A DNA stretch of 64,000 nt from Opitutus terrae PB90-1 (GCF_000019965.1 NC_010571.1:4535001-4599000); one strand, 5' to 3'; shown: positions 35,128 to 43,932, counted from the first letter of the stretch. Made by a program: numbers and translations. Notes: generated by a model not told the origin, from the sequence alone.

Positions 35128-36438
35128 CTAGATTCCCAACCCCCACGGCCCGCGCATCGAGCGCGCGCACATTCGGTTCGCGACTAAATCGTCGATGAAG
35201 GCTTCGCGCGCCGGATCCCACCGCAGCTTCCGTCCGAGCAGCATCGCGATGTTGCCGAGATTGCAGACGGTCGTGCCCCGATGCCCGGTCTCGACGTCCG
35301 AAATGGGTCTCGCGCGACTGCGGAGGCACTGGAGAAAGTTGTCGTGATGATTGTCGCTCGTCGGCAGCTTGATCGCGCCTTCGCGCGCCGCCGCGGCTTT
35401 CAACAACGCCGGATCTGAGGCCGTGCTGGTGGAGCGCGACACGTCGATCCAGCCGCGTTCGCCGAAAAAACGCACGTTGCCATCGAACACGCCGTCATAG
35501 CGCGTGCGACAGCGCAGCGGCACGCCGTTCGCATAGCGGCACGTGAAGTCGACCTTCGTCGCCGTGGTGAACAGACCGCTCGTCGGAAACTCGCCCTGGC
35601 CTTCGATCTCCACCGGGCCCGAGTCGTCCATGCCCAGCGCCCACTGCGCGATGTCGATGTAGTGCGCGCCCCAATTGGTCACCTGTCCGGCGGCGTAATC
35701 GAGAATGAAACGGAAGTTGTAGTGACAACCCTGTCGGTTGAACGGGGTCCACGGCGCCGGCCCCAGCCACAGGTCCCAATCGAGCCCGGCCGGCACCGGC
35801 TCGGGCTCCCACGTCGCGCCGGTGAATTTGTTGTTCGCCGGAATCAACACCTCGATGCGCTCGAGCCGACCGAGCCCGCCGTTGCGGATGAACTCCGCCG
35901 CATCGTGAAACCGCCGCGTCGAGCGCTGTTGCGTGCCGGTCTGGATCACGCGGCCGTGCTTCCGCGCGGCATTCACCAGCTCGCGGCCTTCGCGGATCGT
36001 CAGCGTGAGCGGTTTTTCCACGTACACGTCCTTGCCCTGCCGGATCGCCTCGATCGCGTTCAGCGCATGCCAGTTGTCCGGCGTGCAAACCCACACCGCG
36101 TCCAGATCCGCCCGCGCTGCCAGCTCACGAAAGTCGCCAAACATCCGACAACCGTTGTCGCCGTAAAACGCGTTGACCTTCGCCGCCGTCGCCTCGAGCC
36201 GCACCCGATCGACGTCGCAGAGTGCGGCGATCCGCACTTCGGGAAATCCCAGCAGCGTGTCGATGTGGCCCTGCGCGATGTTGCCCGTGCCGATCACCCC
36301 GACGGCGATCTGATTGCTCGGCGCCGTCGCGCCGAATAGCCGGGATGACAGCACGCCGGGCATCGTTGCCACCGCCCCCGCCGCCATCGCACGCTTGAGA
36401 AATTCCCGCCGGCTCAACGGCACCGCAGGCGTTCTCAT
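35128..36438 (-). CDS. Tat-exported Gfo/Idh/MocA-family oxidoreductase (2 of 4)
   Basis: A 436-residue protein with the Tat signal SRREFLKRAMAAGAVATMPG (about 9-28), Rossmann motif VGVIGTGNIAQGH (about 46-58), VCTPDNWHAL, EKP motif (VYVEKPLTL, about 137) and the C-terminal motif TNWGAHYIDIAQWALGM. It is close in pattern to copy 1 (both have TGTQQRS and the RWDPAREE/A tail), so the two are probably recent paralogues. The ATG overlaps the stop of an upstream small HEAT protein (ATGA), so they are co-translated. Cofactor NAD(P) and a sugar-type substrate are inferred from the family. Confidence 0.92.
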   Translation of the reverse strand: MRTPAVPLSRREFLKRAMAAGAVATMPGVLSSRLFGATAPSNQIAVGVIGTGNIAQGHIDTLLGFPEVRIAALCDVDRVRLEATAAKVNAFYGDNGCRMFGDFRELAARADLDAVWVCTPDNWHALNAIEAIRQGKDVYVEKPLTLTIREGRELVNAARKHGRVIQTGTQQRSTRRFHDAAEFIRNGGLGRLERIEVLIPANNKFTGATWEPEPVPAGLDWDLWLGPAPWTPFNRQGCHYNFRFILDYAAGQVTNWGAHYIDIAQWALGMDDSGPVEIEGQGEFPTSGLFTTATKVDFTCRYANGVPLRCRTRYDGVFDGNVRFFGERGWIDVSRSTSTASDPALLKAAAAREGAIKLPTSDNHHDNFLQCLRSRARPISDVETGHRGTTVCNLGNIAMLLGRKLRWDPAREAFIDDLVANRMCARSMRGPWGLGI

Positions 36439-37025
36439 GTCGAGGCCCTCCCCGCCAGTCGCTCCACCGCCCGCTCCGCGCCCGCGCGCACCTCGGGCGT
36501 TTCCTTCTCGTCCAGCGCGATCGCCGTCAGCCGCTCCACCGCCGCAGTATCGTTCCGCGTCACGATGCTACCGATGACGCCCAACTTGGCGCGTCCGCGG
36601 AGCCAGCCCAGCGCCTCGCGGTAAGCGCCCCCCACGGCAGGATCATCGAGCCCGTCGAGCGCGAGCCGCGCGTCATCCGCGCTGTCGTCGCGCCGCAGCA
36701 GGGCCGCCGCCGCCGGCACGCACTGCGCCGAACCAATCCAGCCGAGCGTCCGGCAAATGAACTGCCGGCCGGCCACCGTCAGCTCGGCCTGGCCGAGCGC
36801 CGTGATCAGCCTCGCCTCCAGTTCCGGCCACTGCGACCGGTCGGCGTTCAGCACCATCTGTTGCACGGTGCTCGCAAAGCTCCGGTCACCCCCGAATTCC
36901 AACCGCACGATCTCGCGCCACGGATCCGGCGTCGCGGTGAACCAGCGATCACGTTCCTGCAGGTCGGGCCGCTCCACGCTTTGCACGCCTTCGGAGGTGT
37001 TTTCCTGAGGGGAATCGTCAACCAT
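36435..37025 (-). CDS. Small HEAT-like helical protein coupled to the oxidoreductase
   Basis: A 196-residue all-helical protein with HEAT/ARM-like repeats (FICRTLGWIGSAQCVPAAAALLRRDDSADDARLALDGL, and DDPAVGGAYREALGWLRGRAKLGVIG). No signal peptide or lipobox is visible from ATG 37025 (MVDDSPQENTSE), so it is probably cytoplasmic. Its stop overlaps the oxidoreductase start by four bases (ATGA), which indicates translational coupling. Since the oxidoreductase has a Tat signal, the protein could serve as a cytoplasmic chaperone or regulator for it, but that is speculative. Confidence 0.7.
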   Translation of the reverse strand: MVDDSPQENTSEGVQSVERPDLQERDRWFTATPDPWREIVRLEFGGDRSFASTVQQMVLNADRSQWPELEARLITALGQAELTVAGRQFICRTLGWIGSAQCVPAAAALLRRDDSADDARLALDGLDDPAVGGAYREALGWLRGRAKLGVIGSIVTRNDTAAVERLTAIALDEKETPEVRAGAERAVERLAGRAST

Positions 37026-37278
37026 GATGCGCGTAAAGAATCGGTTCCAACAAACCACACGCGGGCACCCGCGCACGAAAATTCGCAACTTTCGCCCGCG
37101 CGATGCGTGAAGCGCCTTACGTGCGCTCGCACAATCCCGCGATTGGTCGCACATTTCCGCGAATGCCCGTTTCGTTTCGATCTCTTCGCTCGACGTCCGT
37201 CGCCGCGCGCACATCGTGTGGCCCCTCCGCGCTCGTCGCTCACTTGGCGGGCGAAACGGACGTCCTCCCCTTTACCCT

Positions 37279-38613
37279 ATGAGCTCTCCTACTCTGTCCC
37301 GTCGCGACTTCCTCAAAGCCGCCTCGCTCGCTTCGGCCGCGGTCACGTTCCCCAACATCCTGCGCTCGCAGAACGGCCAGTCGCCGAACAACAAACTCAA
37401 CATCGCCTTCTGCGGTGTCGGTGGTCGCGGTTACGACGCCGTCAACGGGCTCAAGGGCGAGAACATGGTCGCGTTCTGCGACGTGGATGACGAACGCGCC
37501 ACGAAGGCGTTCGAGGAGTTCCCGAATGTCCCGCGGTTCCGCGACTATCGCCAGATGCTCGACAAGCTCGGCAACCAGATCGACGCGGTCACGGTGTCCA
37601 CGCCCGACCACATGCATTTCCCGATCGCGGTCGCCGCGCTGCAGCTGGGCAAGCACGTGTTCGTGGAGAAGCCGATGACCCACACGATCGCCGAGGCGCG
37701 CAAGCTCGGCCAACTCGCCCGCGAGAAGAAGGTCGCCACCATCATGGGCAACCAGGGCCACGCCAACGAAGGCCTGCGGTTGATCAAGGAATGGCATCAG
37801 GCGGGAATCCTGGGCGAAGTTCGCGAAATCCACAGCTGGACCGATCGCCCGATCTGGCCGCAAGGCGTGGGCAAGCCGGACCACAGCAAGATGCTGCCGG
37901 TGGTGCCGCCCACGCTCGACTGGGATCTCTGGCTCGGCGTCGCCGAACCGCGCGAATACGATCCGGCCTACATGCCGTTCAACTGGCGCGGCTATTGGGA
38001 CTTTGGCACCGGCGCGCTCGGCGACATGGGTTGCCACATCATGGACGGCGCCTACTGGGCGCTCGAACTCACGCAGCCCACGGCCGTCGAGGCGATCAGC
38101 GCGCGACAGACCGAGGTCAGCCCGCCAACGGCGTCGATCGTCGCCTACGAATTTCCCGCCCGCGGCCAGATGCCGGCGGTGAAGTGGACGTGGTACGACG
38201 GCGGGCTGCAGCCGTTGCTCCCGCCGGAATTCGAGGAGACGCGCAAGCTGCAGAACAACGGCACGCTCATCGTCGGCAGCAGGGCCACGGTGTTCGCCGA
38301 CACTTACTACGCCAGCGCCCGCATCATTCCGGAGACGAAGATGCGTGAGCTCGCGCCCTCGCTGCCGACGAAGACAATCCCGCGCGTCGAGGGCGGCCAC
38401 TTCGCCGAGTGGGTCCGCGCCTGCAAGGGCGGCAAGCCCGCGGGCTCGAACTTCGAATACGCATCGCAGCTCACGGAAGCGGTCCTGCTCAGCAACGTCG
38501 CGATTCGCGCGCGCCGTCGGATCGAGTGGGACGCCGCGACGATGAAGATCACCAATCTTCCCGCGGCCAACCAATACGTCTCCAAGTCCTACCGCGCCGG
38601 GTTCGGCGTCTGA
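37279..38613 (+). CDS. Tat-exported Gfo/Idh/MocA-family oxidoreductase (3 of 4)
   Basis: A 444-residue protein with the Tat signal SRRDFLKAASLASAAVTFPN (about 7-26), Rossmann segment IAFCGVGGRGYDAV, VSTPDHMHFPIAV, EKP motif (VFVEKPMTH) and MGNQGHANEG, then GALGDMGCHIMDGAYWALEL in the C-terminal domain. This sub-pattern (NQGHANEG, GDMGCHIMD) differs from copies 1 and 2, pointing to a different substrate. It starts at ATG 37279, 253 bases from the divergent HEAT/oxidoreductase pair, so that gap likely holds both promoters. A palindromic repeat follows the stop. Confidence 0.92.
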   Translation: MSSPTLSRRDFLKAASLASAAVTFPNILRSQNGQSPNNKLNIAFCGVGGRGYDAVNGLKGENMVAFCDVDDERATKAFEEFPNVPRFRDYRQMLDKLGNQIDAVTVSTPDHMHFPIAVAALQLGKHVFVEKPMTHTIAEARKLGQLAREKKVATIMGNQGHANEGLRLIKEWHQAGILGEVREIHSWTDRPIWPQGVGKPDHSKMLPVVPPTLDWDLWLGVAEPREYDPAYMPFNWRGYWDFGTGALGDMGCHIMDGAYWALELTQPTAVEAISARQTEVSPPTASIVAYEFPARGQMPAVKWTWYDGGLQPLLPPEFEETRKLQNNGTLIVGSRATVFADTYYASARIIPETKMRELAPSLPTKTIPRVEGGHFAEWVRACKGGKPAGSNFEYASQLTEAVLLSNVAIRARRRIEWDAATMKITNLPAANQYVSKSYRAGFGV

Positions 38614-38689
38614 GCCTGCGCGCCGTCGCAGTATGAGCACCGACGCCGACAGCGAATTGCCCAAAGAAGTGACCGGGGAATGCCTCAAT

Positions 38690-38750
38690 GGTAGGGCGCG
38701 ACCGCTGGGCGCGCCGAACAGCCAGCGGCGGGCAGCGGTCCCGCCCGACC
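38690..38750. repeat. Interspersed palindrome, 'GGTAGGGCG' family, copy C
   Basis: Starts GGTAGGGCGCGACCGCTGGG and ends GCGGTCCCGCCCGACC, with a decayed right end. It lies in the gap between an oxidoreductase gene and the DoxX-type gene. Confidence 0.65.
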
Positions 38751-38841
38751 CGACGCGGCCTCGCTTCCATTGGTATTCCTCCATCACCCTCCGGTTGTCA
38801 GCCGCCGGCCATCTTCTCTAGCCTGTCATCGCCTATTCTCC

Positions 38842-39300
38842 ATGAGTGACCTATCCACCCCCGCCAAGCGCGTCGGCTGCGAATACGCCGCCGCCTTCGC
38901 CCTGCTCCGCCTGTTCCTCGGCCTGCGCACGCTGTTCGCCGGCATCGAAAAGTTCGAGCTGAAGGGCACCTACACCTTCGCGAACTACTACCAGAACATG
39001 GGCCGCATGGCCGAGGGCATCACCGGCGCGTCGTTCATGCCGCTGTGGGCCACCAAGCTCTTCGCGCACTCGCTCGGCTACGTGCTCGTCGTGCTCGGCA
39101 TCGCGCTGCTCCTCGGGCTCAAAACTCGGCTGACGCTGTTCCTGAGCGGGCTCGTCTACGTGGCGCTCTCGTTCGGCCTCATGGCGGTGCAGGAGCAGCA
39201 GGGCATCGCTTGGCTCGGCATCCACGTGATCATGTTCGTCGGCGCGCTGCTGCTGGTGCGGCACAACCGTTTCGCGCTCTGGCCCGACAAGTTCGAATGA
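38842..39300 (+). CDS. DoxX-like small integral membrane protein
   Basis: A 152-residue protein with about four membrane helices (about 12-30, 58-80, 83-103, 110-135). It begins MSDLSTPAKRVGCEYAAAFALLRLFLGLRTLFAGIEKF, and the R-x-x-x-G...G-x-E-K-F arrangement is typical of DoxX/DoxD proteins. In other bacteria DoxX-type proteins accept electrons or couple redox enzymes to quinones. Lying 50 bases before an exported oxidoreductase, it could take reducing equivalents out of the periplasmic reactions, an inference from position only. The start at ATG 38842 avoids a non-coding extension. Confidence 0.75.
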   Translation: MSDLSTPAKRVGCEYAAAFALLRLFLGLRTLFAGIEKFELKGTYTFANYYQNMGRMAEGITGASFMPLWATKLFAHSLGYVLVVLGIALLLGLKTRLTLFLSGLVYVALSFGLMAVQEQQGIAWLGIHVIMFVGALLLVRHNRFALWPDKFE

Positions 39301-39305
39301 GGCGC

Positions 39306-39330
39306 GTGCCACGGGCGTCTCGCCCGTGCC
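39306..39330. repeat. Short 'GGGCGTCTCGCCC' palindrome
   Basis: GTGCCACGGGCGTCTCGCCC followed by GTGCC is the opposite orientation of the element at 30510-30533. It lies between the DoxX-like stop and the next oxidoreductase start, starting six bases past the stop codon. Confidence 0.75.
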
Positions 39331-39350
39331 GTCCTGCAAGTATCGTCCCC

Positions 39351-40742
39351 ATGCCCGACCTCTCCCCTTCTCTCTCCCGTCGCGATTTCCTCGTCGCCGG
39401 CGCCAAGCTCGGCGCCGCCGCCCTCGCCGCACCCTACATCGCCCGAGCGCAGGGTTCCGCCGGCAGCGGTTCCAAGACGCTCAACGTCGCGATCATCGGC
39501 TGCGGCGAACAGGGCCGCGTGCTGCTCAACGCCGCGCTGAAGATTCCCGACATCCGGTTCCGCGCTGTCTGCGACATCTGGCCCTACAATCGCACCTACG
39601 GCGAACGGCTGCTGAAAAAATTCGGCCACGAGGCGCAACCTTTCGAGGACTATCGCGAGATGCTCTCCAGCGTCACCGACCTCGATGCGATTCTCGTCGC
39701 CACGCCGGACTTCGTGCACGCCGAGCACACGATCGCTGGACTGCGCGGCGGCAAGCACGTCTATTGCGAGAAGCTGATGTCCAACACGGTCGACGGCGCG
39801 CGCTCGATGGTGCATGCCGCCCGCGAGACCAGCAAGCTCCTGCAGATTGGCCACCAGCGGCGCAGCAATCCGCGCTATCAGCATGCCTTGAACAAGATCG
39901 TCCGCGAGAACCGGCTGCTCGGTCGCGTCACCAACGCCAGCGGCCAGTGGAATCGCGCCGTCACCGACGATCTCGGTTTCCCCGCCAACCGCGGGCTCAC
40001 CGAGGCGCAGCTGCACAAATACGGCTACGCGAACATGCACGAGTTCCGGAACTGGCGCTGGTTCAAACGCTACGCCGGCGGCCCGATCTCCGACCTCGGC
40101 GCGCACCAGATCGATATCTTCAACTGGTTCCTCGGGGCGAATCCCAGCGCCGTCATCGCTGGCGGCGGCGTCGACTACTACACGACGCACGAATGGTATG
40201 ACAACGTCACCGCGCTCTACGAATTCCGCACGAAGGAAGGCACGGTCCGCGCGAACTACGGCGTGCTCACGACCACCAGTGCCGGCGGCGGCTACCATGA
40301 ATACTTCATGGGCGACGAGGGCGCGCTGAAGATTTCGGAGAACCCGAAATACACCAAGCTCTACCGCGAGGCCCGCGCCCCGGAATGGGATCAGTGGGTC
40401 ACGAAGGGTGTGATCGTCCGCCCGGAGTCCGGCGAAGGCGCGCCCGATCCGCTCCTGCCGTGGGAAAAGCCGCGGCCCAAGGTCGTCATGGCCGCGCCGC
40501 GCGCCAACCTCGTCGATGTCCGCGAAACCGCCGCGCTGTCCGCATGGGACATCCCGGTCACGCTCGACAAGGCGATCCACCAGCCGCACCTCGAGAACTT
40601 CTTCGATGCGATCCGCAATGGCACGCCGCTCAATTGTCCGGCCGACTCCGCCTTCGCCACTGCCGTCACGGTGCTGAAGGTGAACGAAGCCGTCGCCGCG
40701 CAAAAGATGCTGACGTTTGCGCCCGAAGATTTCGTGGCATAA
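39351..40742 (+). CDS. Tat-exported Gfo/Idh/MocA-family oxidoreductase (4 of 4), EKL variant
   Basis: A 463-residue protein with the Tat signal SRRDFLVAGAKLGAAALAAP (about 9-28) and Rossmann segment VAIIGCGEQGRVLL. The expected EKP motif is replaced by EKL (VYCEKLMSNT, about residue 140). The C-terminal domain has GGPISDLGAHQIDIFNWFLG. At 463 residues it is longer than the three paralogues and carries a loop with two Trp and a Pro-rich segment (about 345-375). In the family the EKP lysine is catalytic or cofactor-binding and the proline gives a cis peptide; here the lysine remains. A discoidin-like secreted protein gene follows 51 bases downstream. Confidence 0.9.
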   Translation: MPDLSPSLSRRDFLVAGAKLGAAALAAPYIARAQGSAGSGSKTLNVAIIGCGEQGRVLLNAALKIPDIRFRAVCDIWPYNRTYGERLLKKFGHEAQPFEDYREMLSSVTDLDAILVATPDFVHAEHTIAGLRGGKHVYCEKLMSNTVDGARSMVHAARETSKLLQIGHQRRSNPRYQHALNKIVRENRLLGRVTNASGQWNRAVTDDLGFPANRGLTEAQLHKYGYANMHEFRNWRWFKRYAGGPISDLGAHQIDIFNWFLGANPSAVIAGGGVDYYTTHEWYDNVTALYEFRTKEGTVRANYGVLTTTSAGGGYHEYFMGDEGALKISENPKYTKLYREARAPEWDQWVTKGVIVRPESGEGAPDPLLPWEKPRPKVVMAAPRANLVDVRETAALSAWDIPVTLDKAIHQPHLENFFDAIRNGTPLNCPADSAFATAVTVLKVNEAVAAQKMLTFAPEDFVA

Positions 40743-40793
40743 TCGTGTGCGTCCGGCGCACGGCAAAACCGCAACCATCGATCTCTTTCTCCC

Positions 40794-41453
40794 ATGATTC
40801 GTCCCCTGCTCTCCCTCCTCGTCACGCTCTCCGCGCTCGGCGTCGCGCAAGCCGCCGACGAAGTCCCGCTGAAGCTCGAGCTGCCGCGTCCGCTCTTCGT
40901 CGGCACGCCGCGCCCGCTCAAGCTGGCGAATCTGGAAAAGCCGCGGCAGGGCCGCCGGCCCGACTTCATGGTGCCCGCCGGCACCGAGCTGCTCTCCAAG
41001 GGCAAGCCCGTCACGAGCAGCGACCCGCTGCCCGTCATCGGCGAACTCAGCTACGTCACGGACGGCGACAAGTCCGGTTCCGAGGGCAGCTACGTGGAGC
41101 TCGGGCCCGGCGTCCAATGGGTGGAGGTCGATTTGGAAAAGCCCGCGAAGCTCGCCGCGATCGTGGTGTGGCACTTCCACTCGCAGGCGCGCGCGTATCA
41201 CGATTTCATCGTCCAGGTATCGGACGACCCTGAGTTCAAGCAAGGCGTCACCACGCTCTACAACAACGACGACGACAACTCGGCCGGGCTCGGCGCCGGC
41301 AAGGATCCCGCGTACATCGAGACCTACGAAGGCCGGTTGGTCGATGCCAAGGGCACGACCGGTCGCTATGTCCGACTCACCAGCAACGGCAACACGTCGG
41401 ACGAGCTGAATCACTACATCGAGGTCGAGGTCTACGGTCAGCCCGCGAGCTGA
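40794..41453 (+). CDS. Secreted discoidin-like protein
   Basis: A 219-residue protein with a signal peptide (about 1-20, ending GVAQAADE). The mature domain looks like a galactose-binding/discoidin beta-sandwich: the segment GSYVELGPGVQWVEVDLEKPAKLAAIVVWHFHSQ and the ending TGRYVRLTSNGNTSDELNHYIEVEVYG. It resembles the C-terminal module of the HEAT lipoprotein at 32565. It is the last gene of the oxidoreductase cluster on this strand and precedes a strong terminator. A glycan-binding role is plausible but unproven. Confidence 0.75.
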   Translation: MIRPLLSLLVTLSALGVAQAADEVPLKLELPRPLFVGTPRPLKLANLEKPRQGRRPDFMVPAGTELLSKGKPVTSSDPLPVIGELSYVTDGDKSGSEGSYVELGPGVQWVEVDLEKPAKLAAIVVWHFHSQARAYHDFIVQVSDDPEFKQGVTTLYNNDDDNSAGLGAGKDPAYIETYEGRLVDAKGTTGRYVRLTSNGNTSDELNHYIEVEVYGQPAS

Positions 41454-41482
41454 GCCCGCACACGACCGCGATCGTTTTCGTC

Positions 41483-41514
41483 AGGGCGCCGTTCGTCGGC
41501 GCCCTTTTTGTTTT
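41483..41514 (+). terminator. Intrinsic terminator of the oxidoreductase-discoidin unit
   Basis: A stem of AGGGCGCC (41483-41490) and GGCGCCCT (41498-41505) with a seven-base loop, followed by TTTTGTTTT. It lies 30 bases past the discoidin-like gene stop on the plus strand. Confidence 0.92.
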
Positions 41515-41650
41515 GGAACACCCCCGCCGACCGGCGCAACGTGTACGCCTCCCTCGCCTCGCCGTCTTGAGTTCTGCGCGCTGGTGGGCAAACCTCCGAT
41601 GCGCAACCCCGGGGTGGCTCGCTTCCGGCCTCGCTGCTGCGCTCGTCCGC

Positions 41651-43243
41651 ATGTCTTCGCTCTTCCAACGCTGGCTCCCCCTGACGCTCATCGCGGTGGC
41701 GGCGTTGGCGCTGCGCACGTGGCAGCTTTCAGCGCGGCCGATGCATGCGGACGAAGCCAACCAGGCCGTCAAGCTTGGCCAGCTGCTCGAGACCGGCCGC
41801 TATGCCTTCGATCCGCGCGATCATCACGGTCCCACGCTCTACTACGCCGCGGTGCCGATCGCGATGCTCCGCGGTGAGCAGTCGCTGGCTACCTTGACCG
41901 AGACGACCGTCCGGCTCACGCCCGCGCTCGCCGGAACCTTGAGCGTGCTGTTGCTCGCGCTGCTGCTTTGGCCCGAGCGCACCGAGCGCGAACCAGCCGC
42001 GGTCGGGGACACAGCCGTGCCCGCAACTCCCGCTTCGCCCTGGCCAGCACTCGCCGCGGCCACGTTTCTCGCCGTCTCGCCGCCCGCGGTCTACTACAGC
42101 CGTTACTTCATCCAGGAAACGCTGCTCGTCACGTTCACGCTCGGCGCCTTCGTCTGCGCACAACGCTGGTGGCGGCGCCCGCGCATAAGCTGGGCGATCG
42201 CGGCGGGAATCTGCGTGGGGCTGATGCAGGCGACCAAGGCCACGGCGCCGCTGTTCCTGGTGGCCGCTGCGGTGGCGTTCGCGGCGGTTCGGCCGCGCGG
42301 CACCCCCACCTCGCTCCGCGGTCGCGGCTGGCGCGATCTCGCCCTCGCGCTCGTCACCGCCGCCCTTGTCGCCGCCGCATTTTACTCCTCGTTCGGCACG
42401 CACTGGAGCGGATTGCGTGACGCGATTCTCACCTACACGTCCGCTGCCGATCGCGCCGCGTCGGGGGCCGGACACGAGAAGCCGTGGTGGTATTACCTGC
42501 AGCTGCTCGGCTGGCAGCGCACCGGCGGACTGTTCTGGCACGAGATCGCGTTCACCGCCCTCGCCTGCTGTGGCGCCGCACTGGCTTTCCTCAAACCGGC
42601 CAGCTGGATCTTCCGCGCCGCCGCGCTCTACACGCTCTGGCTCGTGCTGACGTTCTCCGCGATCCCCTACAAAACCCCGTGGCACGTCATCCACCTGATC
42701 CCGGGTCTCGCCGTGCTCGCCGCCGGCGCGTTGGCTGCGCTCGCCGCCTCCGCTGCGACGAGCTCGCGCGCGCCGGTCGAAGGCGCCACGGCCGCCGGCA
42801 TCGAAAACGCCCGCCGGTTTCGGCGACTCACGAGCCGCGTCGTCATCGGTTTCGTCTTTCTCGCCGTGCTGCAGACGCTGTACGCGCAAACCCGGCTCGC
42901 CGTGTTCCAGCGGCCCGCCGACGCACGCAATCCTTACGCCTACGTGCACAGCTCGCCGGACGTGCAGAAAGTCCCCGCGCTCGCTGGCTCGGCGCTCGCA
43001 TTCGCGTCCGACGGCGTGATCCGCGTGATCTCCGAGGAATACTGGCCGCTTCCGTGGTATCTGCGCGAGTTCAAGCACGTGGGTTATTGGTCCACGCCGC
43101 CGGACGATTGTGATGCCGCGCTGGTCATCGCCTCCGAAGCGCTGGCCGACGAGGTTCGCGCGCGGCTGCATGGCCGTTATCGCGAATCGCTCCTCGGCCT
43201 GCGCCCGGGTTTTCTACTCGTGGTTTTCACGCGCGAATCATGA
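41651..43243 (+). CDS. Agl23-like (TIGR03663-type) multipass membrane protein
   Basis: A 530-residue multipass protein of the PMT/ArnT-like GT-C superfamily. The first luminal loop begins after a helix with the motif RPMHADEANQAV, whose DE pair is at the catalytic position of GT-C enzymes, followed by YAFDPRDHHGPTLYY. About nine to eleven hydrophobic segments follow. The features match the archaeal/bacterial 'flippase activity-associated' Agl23 family. Its stop overlaps the start of a GT2 glycosyltransferase gene (ATGA), so the two act together, probably transferring sugar from a polyprenyl-phosphate donor. ATG 41651 was chosen because the region upstream overlaps a terminator. Confidence 0.82.
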   Translation: MSSLFQRWLPLTLIAVAALALRTWQLSARPMHADEANQAVKLGQLLETGRYAFDPRDHHGPTLYYAAVPIAMLRGEQSLATLTETTVRLTPALAGTLSVLLLALLLWPERTEREPAAVGDTAVPATPASPWPALAAATFLAVSPPAVYYSRYFIQETLLVTFTLGAFVCAQRWWRRPRISWAIAAGICVGLMQATKATAPLFLVAAAVAFAAVRPRGTPTSLRGRGWRDLALALVTAALVAAAFYSSFGTHWSGLRDAILTYTSAADRAASGAGHEKPWWYYLQLLGWQRTGGLFWHEIAFTALACCGAALAFLKPASWIFRAAALYTLWLVLTFSAIPYKTPWHVIHLIPGLAVLAAGALAALAASAATSSRAPVEGATAAGIENARRFRRLTSRVVIGFVFLAVLQTLYAQTRLAVFQRPADARNPYAYVHSSPDVQKVPALAGSALAFASDGVIRVISEEYWPLPWYLREFKHVGYWSTPPDDCDAALVIASEALADEVRARLHGRYRESLLGLRPGFLLVVFTRES

Positions 43244-43932
43244 CCCCGCGCTTCTCGCTCGTCGTTCCGCTCTACAACGAAGCCGGCAATGTCCTGCCGC
43301 TTCTTGCCGCCGCAAACGACGTGCTCGCGACTTTCCGCGGTGGTCACGAAATCATCCTGGTCGACGACGGCAGCACCGACGCGACGCCCGCCGACATCGC
43401 CGCCGCCTGCGCGCGGTGGCCGACGGTGCGCTCGATCCGACACCCACAGAACCAGGGGCAAGCCGCCGCGTTGCTCACCGGCCTGCACGCCGCACGCGGC
43501 GAGTTGATTCTCACGATGGACGGCGACGGGCAGAACGATCCGCACGATTTCCCGAAACTGCTCGCGCCCGTCGAGGCCGGCGCGCTCGATCTCGCCTGCG
43601 GCTGGCGCGTCGATCGCCACGATTCATGGACACGACGCGTGATCTCCCGCGTCGGCAACGCGGTCCGTCGCGTGGTGCTCGGCGATCACCTGCACGACGG
43701 CGGCTGCCAACTACGGGTTTTCCGCCGCGAGATCATCGCGGCGCTGTTTCCCGTGGATCTCCTGCAATCCTTCCTGCCCGCCATCGCCGTCGCATTAGGT
43801 TTTCGTGTCGGCGAGTTCCCCGTGCGGCATCACGCGCGCCGACGCGGTCGCGCCAAGTTCGGCCTGCGCAAGCTCTGGTGGCGCCCCTTCGTCGCCATGC
43901 TGGCCGTGCGCCGGCGAACAAGAACGACGTAA
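43240..43932 (+). CDS. GT2 glycosyltransferase (DPM1-like)
   Basis: A 230-residue family-2 glycosyltransferase with the N-terminal motif VVPLYNEAGNV, the nucleotide-binding DDGSTDAT (about 41-48) and the catalytic-metal motif MDGDGQNDP (about 92-100). The closest resemblance is to dolichyl/undecaprenyl-phosphate sugar transferases, since the family QxxRW-like position is occupied by CQLRVFRREI. It lacks the C-terminal membrane helices seen in many such enzymes. It overlaps the upstream Agl23-like gene by four bases, so it likely makes the lipid-linked donor that the GT-C partner uses. Confidence 0.9.
   Translation: MTPRFSLVVPLYNEAGNVLPLLAAANDVLATFRGGHEIILVDDGSTDATPADIAAACARWPTVRSIRHPQNQGQAAALLTGLHAARGELILTMDGDGQNDPHDFPKLLAPVEAGALDLACGWRVDRHDSWTRRVISRVGNAVRRVVLGDHLHDGGCQLRVFRREIIAALFPVDLLQSFLPAIAVALGFRVGEFPVRHHARRRGRAKFGLRKLWWRPFVAMLAVRRRTRTT

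Noticed and set aside
39156-41414. A 752-residue frame antisense to oxidoreductase 4 and the discoidin gene
   Set aside because: Reverse-strand image of two real genes, crossing an intergenic region; no domain.
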